A DNA stretch of 64,000 nt from Anas platyrhynchos (GCF_047663525.1 NC_092616.1:5493501-5557500); one strand, 5' to 3'. Positions 32,341-44,979 are shown, numbered from the stretch's first letter. Numbers and translations are program-made. Notes: generated by a model not told the origin, from the sequence alone.

Positions 32341-33167
32341 TCATTGAAATTTTATTATCTGCTTTGTACTCACTGCAGTTTTGGGGATGAGAATTCAGGT
32401 GCAGCTCAAATACTGATGATGTTCCTGTCGCTCAGGTATGTCCATGAAAAAAGCATCAATGTTTCTTCCAAACTTTTGGGCCTCTGGGAAGTGATTGTGT
32501 GGCTGGAAATGAGCTGGCTCTCTGTTCAGGACATCACATCTAACGACGTTTGACTCTACGTGGGGCTTCTGCTGGGCTGCAGGCTGCCATGCAGAAGGGC
32601 ACAACTCTGCCCTAGCAGCTCTGTGTTATCTAACAGCCCCATGGAGAAGACACGTCAGTCCTGAGGCCATACAAATGCTGCTGAATGGTTGTATATGGGC
32701 AGCTGCTGTGATCCCTGTGTGTCCCTGGGGAAAAGCAGAGTGCTGAGATCCTCAGATATGATGAGATGGGTGAGGGGTTTGGAGATGCGCACTTTGAACC
32801 TGGATTCCTCTGCTCTCAGTAGCATTAAGGGTCTATTCAGAGGAACACCTAAGCGTGACCAACCTCCCGAGGTGTCTGCACAAGGCAGCTGAGACCAGGA
32901 CTGATTGATACAACTTCTGTCTGCACACTGCCCTGAGGGACAGTCCCTTTGCCTTGCAGGACCCCCAGGATTTTACTTGGTGGGCAGTACACCAAGGATT
33001 TCTACCTTTAAGGACTTCTCAGGTGTGTAGGACAAGTACAAAAAAAATACACGAAACATACACAATACACCAAGCCCTATTCTGCAGTTGAGTGAATTTC
33101 TGCAACAATGATGAAAAGTTCCTTTATATATCATGTCTACAGAAATGTTGTTTTTTCTTCCTTTTAG

Positions 33168-34154
33168 ATGAGCCTCAAGGTCAAGAGACATCAAATGTCC
33201 AACAGCAGCTCCATCACCGAGTTCCTCCTCCTGCCATTTGCAGACACACGGGAGCTGCAGCTCCTGCACTTTGTGCTCTTCCTGGGCATCTACCTGGCTG
33301 CCCTCCTGGGCAACGGCCTCATCCTCACCGCTGTAGCCTGCGACCACCGCCTCCACACTCCCATGTACTTCTTCCTCCTCAACCTCGCCCTCCTCGACCT
33401 GGGCTGCATCTCCACCACTGTCCCCAAAGCCATGGCCAATTCCCTTCATGATACCAGGGCCATTTCCTATGCAGGGTGTGCTGCCCAGGTCTTTCTCTTT
33501 CTATTCTTCCTCTCTGCAGACTATTCCCTTCTCACCATCATGTCCTACGACCGCTATGTTGCCATCTGCAAGCCCCTGCACTACGGGACCCTCCTGGGCA
33601 GCAGAGCTTGTGCCCAGATGGCAGCAGCTGCCTGGGGCAGTGGGGTTCTCTATGCTCTGCTGGTCACTGCCAATACATTTTCACTGCCACTGGGCCGAAG
33701 CAATGCTGTGGACCAGTTCTTCTGTGAAATCCCCCAGATCCTCAAGCTCTCCTGCTCAAATTCCTACCTCAGGAATGTTTGGGTACTTATGATTGGTGCT
33801 TCTTTAGCATCCATGTGCTTTTTTTTCATTTTTTTTTCCTACGTGCAGGTCTTCAGGGCTGTACTGAGGATGCCCTCTGAGCAGGGCCAGCACAAAGCCT
33901 TCTCCACGTGCCTCCCTCACCTGTTTGTGGTCTCTCTGTTTGTCATCACTGGACTTTTTGCCTACATGAAGCCCTTCTCAGCCTCCTTTCCAGCCCGGGA
34001 CCTGATGGTGTCATTTCTGTACTCAGTGATGCCTCCAGCAGTGAACCCCCTCATCTACAGCATGAGGAACCAGGAGCTCAAGGGTGCCATTAGGAAAATG
34101 ATTTCAGGAATGTTTCTGAAAAGTGATAAATTACTCCTCTTTCTCCACAAATGA
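33168..34154 (+). CDS. Olfactory receptor, OR14-like, intact
   Basis: This is an intron-free coding exon of 328 codons for a seven-helix odorant GPCR of the plasma membrane of sensory cilia. Seen in order: N-glycosylation site NSSS near the N-terminus; TM1 with LLGNGLI; LHTPMYFFLLNLALLDLG (TM2); TM3 end MSYDRYVAICKPLHY, the OR form of the G-protein-coupling DRY motif; SYVQVFRAVLRMPS; KAFSTCLPHL (TM6); and PPAVNPLIYSMRNQELK (TM7). The conserved extracellular Cys residues are present. The ATG at 33168 follows a splice acceptor directly. The second ATG at 33195 aligns with the usual OR start (MSNSSSITEF) and may be the one used. A polyadenylation signal follows at 34306. The sequence belongs to the OR14-type (gamma-c) group greatly expanded in birds. 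It is the only complete OR here. Confidence 0.93.
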   Translation: MSLKVKRHQMSNSSSITEFLLLPFADTRELQLLHFVLFLGIYLAALLGNGLILTAVACDHRLHTPMYFFLLNLALLDLGCISTTVPKAMANSLHDTRAISYAGCAAQVFLFLFFLSADYSLLTIMSYDRYVAICKPLHYGTLLGSRACAQMAAAAWGSGVLYALLVTANTFSLPLGRSNAVDQFFCEIPQILKLSCSNSYLRNVWVLMIGASLASMCFFFIFFSYVQVFRAVLRMPSEQGQHKAFSTCLPHLFVVSLFVITGLFAYMKPFSASFPARDLMVSFLYSVMPPAVNPLIYSMRNQELKGAIRKMISGMFLKSDKLLLFLHK

Positions 34155-34305
34155 CTTCCTGGGTATTTGTTTCATGATCATTAATGTTACTTTTATCTTC
34201 GTTGACATTCCCATTCATTAGTTTCTTAGGAAAATGGTTTTTATATATCTACTGTCCACTGAGGAATGAAACTGCTCTGTCAGTTCTCTCTCTTTGCATC
34301 TGCTT

Positions 34306-34311
34306 AATAAA
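34306..34311 (+). terminator. Polyadenylation signal of the intact OR
   Basis: AATAAA lies about 150 bases after the OR stop codon, in TGCTTAATAAAACAGGG. It is the only such signal before the next LTR. Confidence 0.55.
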
Positions 34312-34387
34312 ACAGGGTCTCCCCAACTGACTGCCTGAAGTCATGCTTCTTCTCTCAAAGCTCGTGCCAATAACATGGCTGAGGAGT

Positions 34388-35180
34388 GTGGTGGTTTCAC
34401 ACTGATGGGCAGCTGAACTCCACCACACCGCGCTTTCGCCCCCTCCTCAAAGGAACAGCCAGAGAAAACACAGTGGAAAAGGACTCCAGTTTTTTTTTTA
34501 AGGACAGGCAGAACACTTACCAATTGCAGTCATGGGCAAAACAGACTCATTGTAGGGAGATTAGGATAATTTATTGAGCTTTAACTAACAGAGCGGAGCA
34601 GTGAGGATCTAAAAACAAAATAAAAACAGCTTCCCTCCTCCCCACCCTTTTGTACTTTCTTTCCTGCCTGGAGCAGTGCAGGGGAACGGGGCCTGTGGTC
34701 ACTCCATGATGCTTTGTATCTGCTGCTCCTTCACGGTCACTCAGTGCCCCTGCTCTACATGGGCTCCTCTCCACAAGCTGCAGCTCCAGCCCCGGGCCTG
34801 CTCCTGCAGGGGCTCGCCATGGTCCACAGCCTCCTTCAGGCCACATCCACCTGCTCCACGGGCTCCAGCATGGAGATCTGCTTTGCTGTGGGACCCATGG
34901 GCTGCAGGGGCACAGCCTGCTCCACCAGGGGCCTCTTCATGGGCTGCATGGGAAATTCTGCTCCGGCACCTGGAGCACCTCCTGTCCTCCTTCTGCACTG
35001 ACCTTGGTGTCTGTAGGGCTGTTCCTATCTACAGGTTCTCACTCCTCTCTCCCAGCTGCTGTTGTGCAGTAGAATTTCTCCTTTCTTTAATATCCTGTCA
35101 CAGAGACACAACCAGCATTGCTCGTTGGCTCAGCTTTGGCCAATGGCTGCTCCTTTTTCAGCCAGCTGGAACTGAAGACA
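34388..35180 (-). mobile_element. LTR-D, nearly complete, minus strand
   Basis: On the minus strand the element reads from a CAGCTGGCTG...AAAGCTGAGCCAACGAGC segment (about 35170) through the GC-rich GGAGCAGG/CAGCCCATGG repeats. It ends near GTTCAGCTGCCCATCAGTG and ACCACCACA (about 34388). It belongs to the same family as 5110-5637 and 48882-49493. It lies just after the polyadenylation signal of the intact OR. The right arm has no insertion at the matching point, so it entered after the duplication. Confidence 0.65.
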
Positions 35181-36490
35181 AGTAGCTTATTGCCATTCTG
35201 TGAGCCAGGGTGGGCAGTGACTGAAGCCCCACAAAGTGAGAGATCACCCAAGGTGGAACCTTCCACAGGGATACTGCCAACTTTAGATGTCCACAGCAAA
35301 AGAAGTACTCTACAGTGTGGGATTCTGGGGGAGACCAATCTGCTCAAGGAAGGGATGATGGAGAAGGATTCCTGTGGCCCTCAGCAAAGTACCACCAGCT
35401 GGACCTAGAAGGAGACACCTGGAAACATCTAGTGTCCTTGGAAATGTTCCCTAGCCTTTCTGAGCACCTGCCACAGCCACTGACCCCTCAGAAGGGCATT
35501 AGCAGCAGTGATCCTGATCCAGCTGGGTCTATCCTGTGCAGCACAGCCAGTGTGCAGTCATCTCTTGGGTACCACAGCATGCTTGGTCTACTCATACCAC
35601 CACCAGCTCAAGGCCCTATGGGAAACATGGGGAGGTGGAGACATGGAAGAGCTGGAGATGTGAGAGGAGGGATAGGGAGAGATCAGATGGGAGCTGACCT
35701 TGGCTGGAAGTTGCTTCAAATACTGGTGTTCACCTAATGCAAGACAAGGTCTGGATTGTGGGTACCCGAACTCATGCTCATCATGTAGAGCCATAAGGTC
35801 ATTCCCCAATGCACCACTGTGCCTGGGAAGTGGCTGAAGAAGGACTGGTGACCTAAACTCCCCATCTCTTAATGCCATTGCCTCCTGAAGGGGAGGCTTG
35901 AATCCTCTGTCAGATCTTGCATTGATGGAAGCACGACCCAGCAGCCATGTGAGCTTGCTGCTGTCCTTCAGTACTTGAGTGCAGCACATGTCCTCGAGAC
36001 AGTCTCCCCCAACCTGCGTGCTGTCCCTTACCCAAATGTCACCCCACACAGGGTTCCTCAGCTTCGGTCCATCTGGAAGATTGGAAGGAAGCTGAGACCA
36101 GTGGAAAAAGCCCCACAGGAAAAAGAAGCATGCTGAGGATGTCCTGATGCTCTGGTCACCAGTTTATTGTCAATAGGGCTCTCAAGAATGGTCCAAAGCT
36201 CTAGCCCACATTCTTAATGTATCAGCCTTGAATTCCCAACACATGTGCACACACAAACACAGTCTCATACAGATGCACAGATGCACAGAAGGCACGGACA
36301 CAGCCAAGCATGTACAAACCAACTCCAACAGGGAACAGCACCTTCACAGCCACCACACCACTGCCAGCACACACAGAGCCTTGGGCAACACACCTGGCCC
36401 CATCCTATTCCCACCTCAGCCTGTTCTGCTGTGAAGGTCACCAGTGTTCTGTGCTTCCCTTGCAGCACTTACCCATGGGCACAGACACAC
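35181..36490. other. Distal part of the left inverted arm, no gene
   Basis: This stretch pairs with the right arm (49965-49560 and 48490-48240) in reverse. The segment 36228-36330 is CA-rich (ACACACAAACACAG, CACAGATGCACAG). I see no gene. Confidence 0.5.
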
Positions 36491-39400
36491 CCACGGGCCC
36501 CTGAGTGTGGGCCTGGGCTTTGGGAACACCCTGATGCCCTGCCCAGGCTATAGGCTGTTCCCCATTTGGCAGCTCCAACCCTGGCTGTCTCAAGAGCCTT
36601 CCCTCTTCATCCATCGAGCCCCACCCGAACTTAGCCAGCAAACCCATCATTGCTGGGTTGGTTTCCTGATAATTCAGGTGATGAAAAATTGTAGAATCAC
36701 AGCCACTTGCCTGCCTCTCTCCCAGTTATCCATGTGTACACGTGTAACTCTGTATATTCATTTACCTTTACTTGCACATATAGCTGTAGTTACAGCTGTA
36801 GCTATACAAATATATATCTCACTACACAGACAGAAAATGTGAATATTCCCACCAAGAAAGGCAGATAGTACGGGTATGATTGTCACAAATTTACCCATTC
36901 AAAGATGGAGCATTTCAGGGAACAATCTTAACTCTGTTTTTCTCTGCTCTAACAGGCAGGAGAGGTCAACAAACCACAGATTTTCTCTGTGCCAGGAGTG
37001 AAGGGTGGCATGAACAGTCCTGGGCAGGGAGGGTTTTGTGGCATCACAGCTCCATGCAGGACAGAAAATTGTCAGTTTATTGCTGTAGGCCTGAGTACTA
37101 CCTACTTGTTTTTAAAGCATTTCAAACATTTCACCACCAGCAGCACATTACAGTCAGCTGAAATAACTGAATAGCTTTAATACAATGTGAAAGGTTTCCC
37201 ATGACATCAAAATTATCATATTTCAGAATGCATATTACAGCAGGAGACAAATACTGATCTTCCCCTGTACTTGCATTGCCAGAATTTCTCTTATGCACTG
37301 CACTTCATCTCCTCAGTCTTTGAGGTATTTCTATGTGGTCTTACGAAACAGACCATGATGGAAGTCACCTTTCCAGCAGAGTGTGTGAACATGTGCATTT
37401 TCCACTCTTCTGCAGAGTTCCCCTCCACTTGCTCTTGCTCTTTGCTCATTTAAATGCTTCTCATATACCCAGTTGCTCCTAGGGATTTTGGGGAGGTTGA
37501 GCTTGCCTGTATTTCAGTAGTCCTTCTCATCATCCCTGCAGTCAACTCTGTATTACTTTTTTACCATTTCCTATCTCGCTATGTCAAAAATTTCTTGTAC
37601 AGTCATCCCTTGTGGATGGTGCACCTCGTTGGAGGCAACTTGGAGTTGGCTCACCATTGTGGGCTCTGGTTTCTGTTTATTTCTTTTCATTTTGTTGGTG
37701 TTTGTTTCTTTTTTATATATTTTTTATAAATACTGAAACCAAATTTTTCACCTATATAGAACTCCTTTGGACGCACATTGGATCCATGACCACTAGAGAA
37801 TGATGCTAGCACTTCTTTGCAAAACTCAAAACTAATGGAAACTAATCTTAAATAAAGAAAATGCTTTCTGTAAAGTGGTCATTGAAAACTTCCTCTTTAA
37901 ATGCAGGATTGAAACTTCACTAATTAACTGTATAAGTCTGGAAGACCGGATGAAAATGGCTGAATGGTAATGAGCCCCATGGTGCACTTGATGCTGAGTC
38001 CATAAACTTCAGGTAGTGAGAAGAGAATGATGTAACTGCAGGAGAAGTAAAAGTCAGAAGGAAACTTTGAAGAGTCTAGGAGCATTAATGGCCCCAGTGA
38101 GGGTCATTACTGACAAAGCCTCCCCATAGACTTGTTAGAGCAGACAATTGGAGGCTATGATTGCAGGTAGACAAAGGCACTGGGCAGGAGACTCTGATGC
38201 TGAGTAAAGGCCTTGGTTTGTTTGGTGAAGCAGAAAGGCCAAGCCCTGGTCCCTAGCCCCTGGGCAGGGAGGTCCTGTCCCTCACCCATGGCTCAGGGCT
38301 CTTCCTGGGGCAGTGGGATGTGGGGTGTGTGATGTTGTGAGAAGGACAATGCTATGACACCTGCTGGCCTCCCCACTGGGTTGCAAGGAGGCATCAAGGC
38401 CCCCGTGTCATGAGCACAGCATGTGTTCTCATGAGCCTCAGTAGCAGAGACAACTGCCATAGACAAAGCCCTTGGTTGTGCTGGGGCCTTGCAGCCTTGC
38501 CAGTGCAGTCAGTGTTCTCCACCACAGGCTGTCCTGCACTGTCCAATTCTCACCCTATTCTCCCTGCAGACTCTAGGCACACACTACAATTCTCCCCCTT
38601 GCTCTCACCCTGGCATTTTCTTACTTTCACTGATATCTGCCCACCCTCCTTGGCTGTCCTTTGAAACACACTGGCATGGGCTGACCACAGACTCCTTCTG
38701 GGTGATGTCAGGTCCCACAGCACTACCCCTTCAGTGACATTTCCTCCTCCCCATGCCCACTCTTCACCTTCCAAGCAGCACTTTGTCCCACTTCTGACTC
38801 TCTCCTGCTATTTCCCACCACCAGAGAATCCTCACCAGGATCTTCCAAGACACATGCCTCCTGCTGGCCTTCCAGTTTCTCAGGTAGACATAACTAAGTT
38901 TTGTGCCCGTTCCTGTCCCACCATGTGCTCAGGCAGAAGGGATGTGAAAACCCACACCCAAGGCCTCTTCCTGCATGGGGCCTATCAGGCTCTCAGACAG
39001 AGGGCATCTCACAACCAGTGTGCCAAGAAGGTGCCTTCTGCTGCCTGATCAGGGATGCTGGCGGGTGTGAGCTGAAAAACAGATGTCAGCCAGGAGGCAA
39101 GGGCTGACACAGCAGCTGCTTCAGGAAGCAGTCACCTCATAGGCCTTGTCCCCAGCCATGTTACTGCTGCTGGCCTGTCAGCTCCAGAGATTGAGCTGAC
39201 CAGAGGCTTCCTACTCGTTGTTAAGTTTCTGAGGCACCACAGACCTCAACTTATTCACCCGGCACCGTCATTGTGTGCCAGGGCCTGGGGAGATAAAAAA
39301 AAAGTAAATTATCAAGTAAATTTTCTACCCTTAGTTTATAAAGTAAATTTTCTACTACTACTTCAAATACGAAATCATTCTTTGCAGGATCTACTGTGGT

Positions 39401-39590
39401 CATAGGAACACAAGATGTATCTCTGCCTATACCTCTCTCCCTTTTCCTCTTCCTCTGCCTGCTATGGCTTCAGAGAGCTCTCTGAAGGACAGGTCATTGA
39501 ATCACAATAAACAAATAAATGTTCCAAGAGACTTCTGATTTTTATCTTCTTCAAGATCAAGGATCTTTAAAGGATCTTTATCTTCTTCTG
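36491..39590. other. Spacer between inverted arms, nothing recognised
   Basis: This mostly AT-balanced sequence has short low-complexity parts: an AT-rich tract near 36725-36830 and T-rich tract near 37680-37730. No open frame has recognisable motifs and no LINE or LTR similarity is evident to me. Confidence 0.4.
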
Positions 39591-40075
39591 ATCAAGGTAG
39601 ACTGAATAGATAAGATTGATCAAGGGCTCCTCTGAGCTTGACACCATCCAGAAAAGATCTGAAAGTGTGCTCCATCCGGTAATTCAGAGAGTCAATAACG
39701 ACATTCAGCAGTGCTGCTCCAAGTGCTGATCGCTGAGGGATGATGCTAAGAACTGACTGACAGCACTATGTGTCATGGATGATATCTGGGCCTGATTGTC
39801 CAGCAAATTGGCCCACCCACAGCCTCACCAATTTGTTAAATACACATAGCACCATTCTGGCTATAAGAATTCTTTGAGACAAAGCCAAAGGCCTTGCTAA
39901 AGACAGGTAGGCACCTTCTCTTGCCTTTGCTTCCCTTTCCTTCCCCTCCCCTATAGGTTCAGCAATCCTATTTTTTTTCCTTCAAGTGCCTGGAGGTGGC
40001 TGTGGAAAAGCTTGCCCCATCACCTTTGCAGGGACTGAGGTGAGGCTGACCAGCCTTCATTCTCCCAACCCTCCA
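39591..40075 (-). mobile_element. Old CR1 LINE fragment
   Basis: Read on the minus strand, it holds a worn version of the CR1 reverse transcriptase region. On the plus strand this appears as CCAAAGGCCTTGCTAAAGACAGG and GGGACTGAGGTGAGGCTGACC, the complements of sequences seen in the intact CR1 at 49974. Many indels make it clearly older than that copy. Confidence 0.65.
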
Positions 40076-41640
40076 CAGCATGAGGAATGGACACTGGCTG
40101 AGGGCATTTGTGCAGCCTCAGGTTCACCTCAACACATGCACACTGTGCATGCTGAAGCCTCAACTGTATCAGGCACATCTGGACTTCTGACTGAGCCATT
40201 CTGTGTCCCACTGTGTTCGCGGAGGAACAAACCACCTCTCTGAGCTGGGCTGAGAGCCCTGGTCCTGGAGCTCCTCAGGCAGCTCCTGCTGCTGCCGAGC
40301 CCTGGCAGCCTGCCCCAAGCTGCAGAAGTACCCAGGGGTTTCTCTTTCCAGGGATCCCCTGCACACACACGGGGCCCCACTCTCCTTCCAGGACTTCCCA
40401 CCTCAACAGAGAGCCTTTCCCAGGAAGGAGCATGCCTGTGCTGGCCTGGCCAGCCATTCCTTCACCCTCTCCCCATGTTCCCTACAGCCCCAGTAGGTAG
40501 TACTGCTTTGCAGAGCAAGGGGCCTGTGGTGTCCAGGACACAGGGGCACTCTGCAGGGCTGTGCTGGGCAGGCTGGGAGGCAGAGACAGCTCATAGGGCT
40601 CTTCCACTGACTGCCTCCCACACCAGCTCTTCTGTGGCTGTTGAGGGTGCTCAGAGGTAGCCTGCCTTCTTTCCGGTGCCATGAGAAGTGTTTGGGTGCT
40701 GCACTATATCCACGCTATAGCATTTCAGTAAGGGTAAAACCACTCACCAGACTTCTTTCCCTGTCCCCTCTGTGTCCCCTGGATTGCAGGACTCTCCTTT
40801 GCCTGCTCACACCCCAATTTAACATTTTTTGCAGGGACTCCACTTGGCACAGGCTCATGCTCTGTGGGCTCCATTCTCTGATGATCCCCTGGGACATGCT
40901 TTCCCTGCAGCTCCCCTAGGCTCTCCTGGCAGCTCCTGATTCCTTCCAAAAAATGCTCACCTGCCACCAGCCCCAGCACATGCTGCAGTGCCCAAGGCAG
41001 GTTAATTGGAGACTCCTCACCATCTGCCTGAGTGCTGGACACCAACAAGCAACACCTGAGTGAGTCCCCATGCCCTCAAACACCCAGCTGGGGCTCTGAT
41101 CACTTCACCCTGAGCCCATGGAGAAACAGGCAAAGCCAGGTCCCCCTTTAGAATTCATTTCTGGACTGCAATGTTCTTGACAACAACTGTGAAGGAACAC
41201 CTGAGCCCCCAGGCACTACCCTGAGCTGAATCACTTTATGGGATGGAAATGTTGTTCTGGAGGCCAGCTGTGTCACAGAAATGCCCGTTGCCTGTCCATG
41301 GGATTGGTCACAGGATTGCCACACAGCAGTACTGTGACCAAGCTGCAGGAACAATCAGGCTTATGCCAACAGAAAAGGCTCAGAAGGAGAGTGTGGAAAT
41401 GGGATGAAAGTAGCTCTGGAAAGAAAAAAACCCTGCTGCTTCCTGGTAGTGCTGCTATGGTGGGTCTCTATATTCCTCTTCATTTCCACCCATGGGCATT
41501 ACCATGGAACCCCCAGCAAAGTTCTCAGAAAAAGAATCTCAGACACACTCTTCACTGCAGGTTCCTTTATTTTGTTTAAATATGTGAGTAGGATCAATAA
41601 TGACAATTTATATGGAAAACATTGTTGCCCTCATTAATAA
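40076..41640. other. Intergenic stretch, nothing recognised except OR 3' flank
   Basis: I find no convincing exon, repeat family or RNA gene. The last 100 bases, with TTTATTTTGTTTAAATATG, are the position expected for the 3' UTR of the minus-strand OR pseudogene that follows. Confidence 0.4.
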
Positions 41641-41693
41641 CAAACAAAACCCACCAAAGAACAAAAGACAAGCTTGGCATATCATGAGTTATA

Positions 41694-42652
41694 TTATGAG
41701 TGCTTTGCAGAAGACAGGCAGTGCATTACTTCTGATGCACACCCACTCATGACTTTGCGCAGTGCATCCTTGAGCTCCTGGTTTCTCATGCTGTAGATGA
41801 GGGGGTTCACTGCTGGAGGAACCACTGAGTAAAGAACTGCCACCACCAGATCCATGGATGGAGAGGAGAGCGAGGGGGGCTTCAGGTAGGCAAAAAAGGC
41901 AGTGCTGAGAAAGAGGGAGACCACAGCCAGGTGAGGGAGGCACGTGGAAAAGGCTTTGTGCTGCCCCTGCCTAGAGGGCATCCTCAGCACAGCCCTGAAG
42001 ATCTGCACATAGGACGGTACGATGAATACAAAACACCCCCAAAACACAAAAACACTAAATGTGAGAAGCCCAATTTCCCTTAGGTAGGAGTCAGAGCAAG
42101 AGAGCTTGAGGATCTGTGGGATTTCACAGAACTGGTCCAGGGTATTTCCTCCACAGAGTGGCAGTGAAAATGTACTGGCAGTGTGCAGCAGAGCATTGAG
42201 AACCCCACTGCCCCAGGCAGCTGCTGCCATCTGGGCACAAGCTCTGCTGCCCAGGAGGCTCCCGTAGTGCAGGGGCTTGCAGATGGCAACGTAGCGGTCA
42301 TAGGCCATGATGGTGAGAAAATAATACTCTGCTGACATCAGAAAGAAGAAGAAAAATACCTGGGAAGCACATCCTGAGTAGGAGATGGCCTGGTGTCCCA
42401 GAGGGAATTGGCCATGGCTTTGGGGAGAGTGGTGGAGATGCAGCCCAGGTCGAGGAGGGCGAGGTTGAGGAGGAAGAAGTACATGGGGGTGTGGAGGCGG
42501 TGGTCACAGGCTACGGCAGTGAGGATGAGGCCGTTGCCCAGGAGGGCAGCCAGGTAGATGCCCAGGAAGAGCGCGAAGTGCAGGAGCTGCAGCTCCCGTG
42601 TGTCTGCGAATGCCAGGAGGAGGAACTCAGTGATGGAGCTGCTGTTGGACAT
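41694..42652 (-). pseudogene. OR14-like pseudogene, one-base deletion
   Basis: The coding order is complete: start context MSNSSSITEF at 42652, TM1 LLGNGLI, LHTPMYFFLLNLALLDLG, MAYDRYVAICKPLHY, SYVQIFRAVLRMPS, KAFSTCLPHL and PPAVNPLIYSMRNQELK. One base is missing near 42388-42391: plus strand GGCCTGGTG where the frame needs GGCCCTGGTG. This shifts the frame after the SLWDTR codons at the end of extracellular loop 1. A separate in-frame loss removes one Phe codon at DQFCEIP (DQFFCEIP in its relatives). The splice acceptor before the start (CTTCCTTGGACAG) is intact. Apart from the single indel it looks recent, so a functional allele could exist elsewhere. Confidence 0.88.
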
Positions 42653-43439
42653 CTGATGCCTGTGGACATGGGGTTCTGTCCAAGGAAGGAAAAACATGTG
42701 AAAAGTCAAACATCTACAAAATCTATTGCATAGGTCGTTTAAGCTACTTCTCTCTCACCAACACACAACAGAGTTTCACTGCCTTACTCCTTTCTGGAAG
42801 GCCTCAGTGCAACTCCCTGGCCAGAGTTCTGGCTGGGTTCTGTTGGTGATGTTCCTTCTGTGAGCAGGAGAAACTGCCATTTGGTACGGGGAGAGTCAGT
42901 TCTGATCTGCAGCCAAAGGCATAGGAACTGGGTGCAACCTCAGATGCCTGCTGGCGAGGGGCATCTCCCTCTTTGCAGATCCTGAGCAGCAGGTCAGATA
43001 ATCCCTCAAGAAACAATAACATTGATGGTGGCACTGGCTGTAGGCTGAGGGCTATGAAAGAACTTGTTGAGGTTCTTTAAAGACATGCAGACCTTTTCCA
43101 GAGCAATGCTCTAGGAGCCTCAATCTGTAATAAAAACACTATTCCTCCATTACCAACAGCCTGGCTTGCCTTTTAAGCAACAAATAGAGGATTGAGTGCC
43201 TCTTCCCTGGAGGTAGACCATACCTGAACTTTCACTTGAGAAACCTATTTCAGGTTTGAATTTGTGTGAATTCTCACACCACCACCCCAGCAAATCCAAA
43301 GGAAACTCATGACCAAGTTCCCAAAACATTATGTCTGAAGTACTATACTGGATGAGAAGGGGGTTGCTCCAGGGAAGGTGGCTGCAGTGCACAGATATCA
43401 GAGAGATGTCCAAATCTCCCCTGCCATGGTGTTTCTAGG

Positions 43440-44470
43440 AGCAGCTCCCTCTCACTCCCACAGATAGCTTCTGTGCTGCCTGCAGCTGTCCCTGCCTGCA
43501 GCTTGTTCCCTGTCCCCACACCTGCCTGCAGCTCACAGCCCCCATTCCACCCGCTGGGTGCTCAGCTCTGCCCTGCAAACACCTCCTGGCAGCAGGGCTC
43601 TGCCCAGGGTCAGCTCGCTGGGGGCACGTCCTAGAGCCCCGTTTACTCAGACCCTGCTGCCCCTGCACATGTGGTGTTGGAGCTTTCTATGGGTTGAGGG
43701 GCAAGAAAGGGACTTGATGGGGATCCTTGTAAGCTCCTTGTGATGGCGTAGAAATGATAGCCTTTTCTAAGAAGTAACAGTGTCTAATTCTATTCCCACT
43801 CATCCAAAGAACAGAAGACTGAAAGAAAAGGCACAGGAAAGCAGAGATCCAAGGAGCTAACTCCTGCCTTCTCTCCTCTCTTGCAAGGCGGATTGAATAC
43901 ACCCTGGCTGTGCTATGGAACTGTGAGCAGGCTGCCCCAGGCAGCAGCCTCCCGCCGGCAGCGGGACCCTGCCCTGCCGGGCGGGCTCCTTCCACCCGCA
44001 GCTTCTCCCCGCAGCGCCCTGGGCAGCTCCCCGGGCAGGTTGAGTGCTGAGCCTGGCAGGCGGCAGAGGCCCTGCCCCAGCACACAGCCCCTGGGGCACA
44101 GCAGGGACCCTGCTCTGCACCACAGCCCTGCCCACTCCTGCCTGCACCCTGCCTTCACAGCCTGCAGCCAACCCACAACAAGGAAGCCCTTGGGGCCTGG
44201 CCTCTCTGCATTTTCCTTCTGCTAGAAACTTACCATATTATGTGCTTTAGTCATTAAATCTCCAGTAATCTCTTTCTATACGCTCAGTCCACTCAGCCCA
44301 TAACCTCTCTCTCCCTTCTCTCCTCTCTCAGTGCCACCTGCGGTCAGAGCCCCCAGCCCTGCTCCGCTGTGCATGGGATCTGCTCCTGGGCAGAGCTGTC
44401 TCTTTGCCACACTGCCTGCTTGCCAGGAGCTCCCATTGGGCCCAGGAGCCCAGCCCAGCTCAGCAACACA
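43440..44470 (-). promoter_or_regulatory. OR upstream modules A and B, rearranged copy
   Basis: Reading leftwards, 44470-44330 and 44150-43870 match module A of the other OR units, and 43680-43440 matches module B. Between 44330 and 44160 the part that carries the first-exon donor in the other two units (CCCGGTAAGT) is replaced by unrelated sequence. The downstream OR is frameshifted. Loss of the exon 1 region may mean this unit was already not expressed; that order of events is inference. Confidence 0.5.
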
Positions 44471-44979
44471 GCATCTGACCATGGCATCACTTGCTCTGTG
44501 CCCTTGCGCTCCCTCCAGGTGTCCCCAAGGCCTCAGTGCTGGCAGCTCCTGAAAGCAGCAGGGTTTCTGCTGGGGCGTGGTGTTTGAAGCAGACTGAAGT
44601 CATCACTGACTGCTCCTCTCTGAACACAGAAGAGATGCATTTTAGAAGTGAGATTAGTGCTATTAAAGTGTGTTTGTCAAACACGAGCACAAATGATTTC
44701 CTCATTTAACCCCTGTTGTGTTCTCACTGTGTGGCAGGTCACCTCAGGCATGACAGCCAGGGATCATTTCACCCTTCTGAACACCCTTTACCATGTCTTT
44801 TAGAAACCGAGAAAGAAACATCTTGCTCATTGGTGTCCTAACAAGACAGGGGGGACCAGAATGCTCTCAAATGGTTTCTATGAACGGAATGGGACACAAA
44901 GACATCATTGGTTGAGTTTCCCCTGCTGTCCATATGGAAGGACCTCTACACATAGACAAACCTCTTCTTCCTCTCACTT

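Larger units (their letters stand above)
30360..36490 (+). repeat. Left arm of a large inverted duplication (OR unit)
   Basis: Reading rightwards, blocks here match the reverse complement of 56890 down to 48240 in the same order. Distal flank 30375-30800 pairs with 56885-56440; upstream module 31120-32340 with 56340-55290; the OR gene 33168-34154 with 53886-52926. Downstream block 35470-35850 pairs with 49965-49560, and 36230-36480 with 48490-48240. Without the CR1 and LTR inserted on the right, both arms are about 6 kb. Similarity ends at CACCTAGGTTGG near 30360. Confidence 0.75.

Noticed and set aside
33168-33194. Only the second ATG (33195) as the OR start
   Set aside because: Not used to trim the feature, because the ATG at 33168 directly follows a splice acceptor and is in frame. 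The choice between the two cannot be made from sequence alone.
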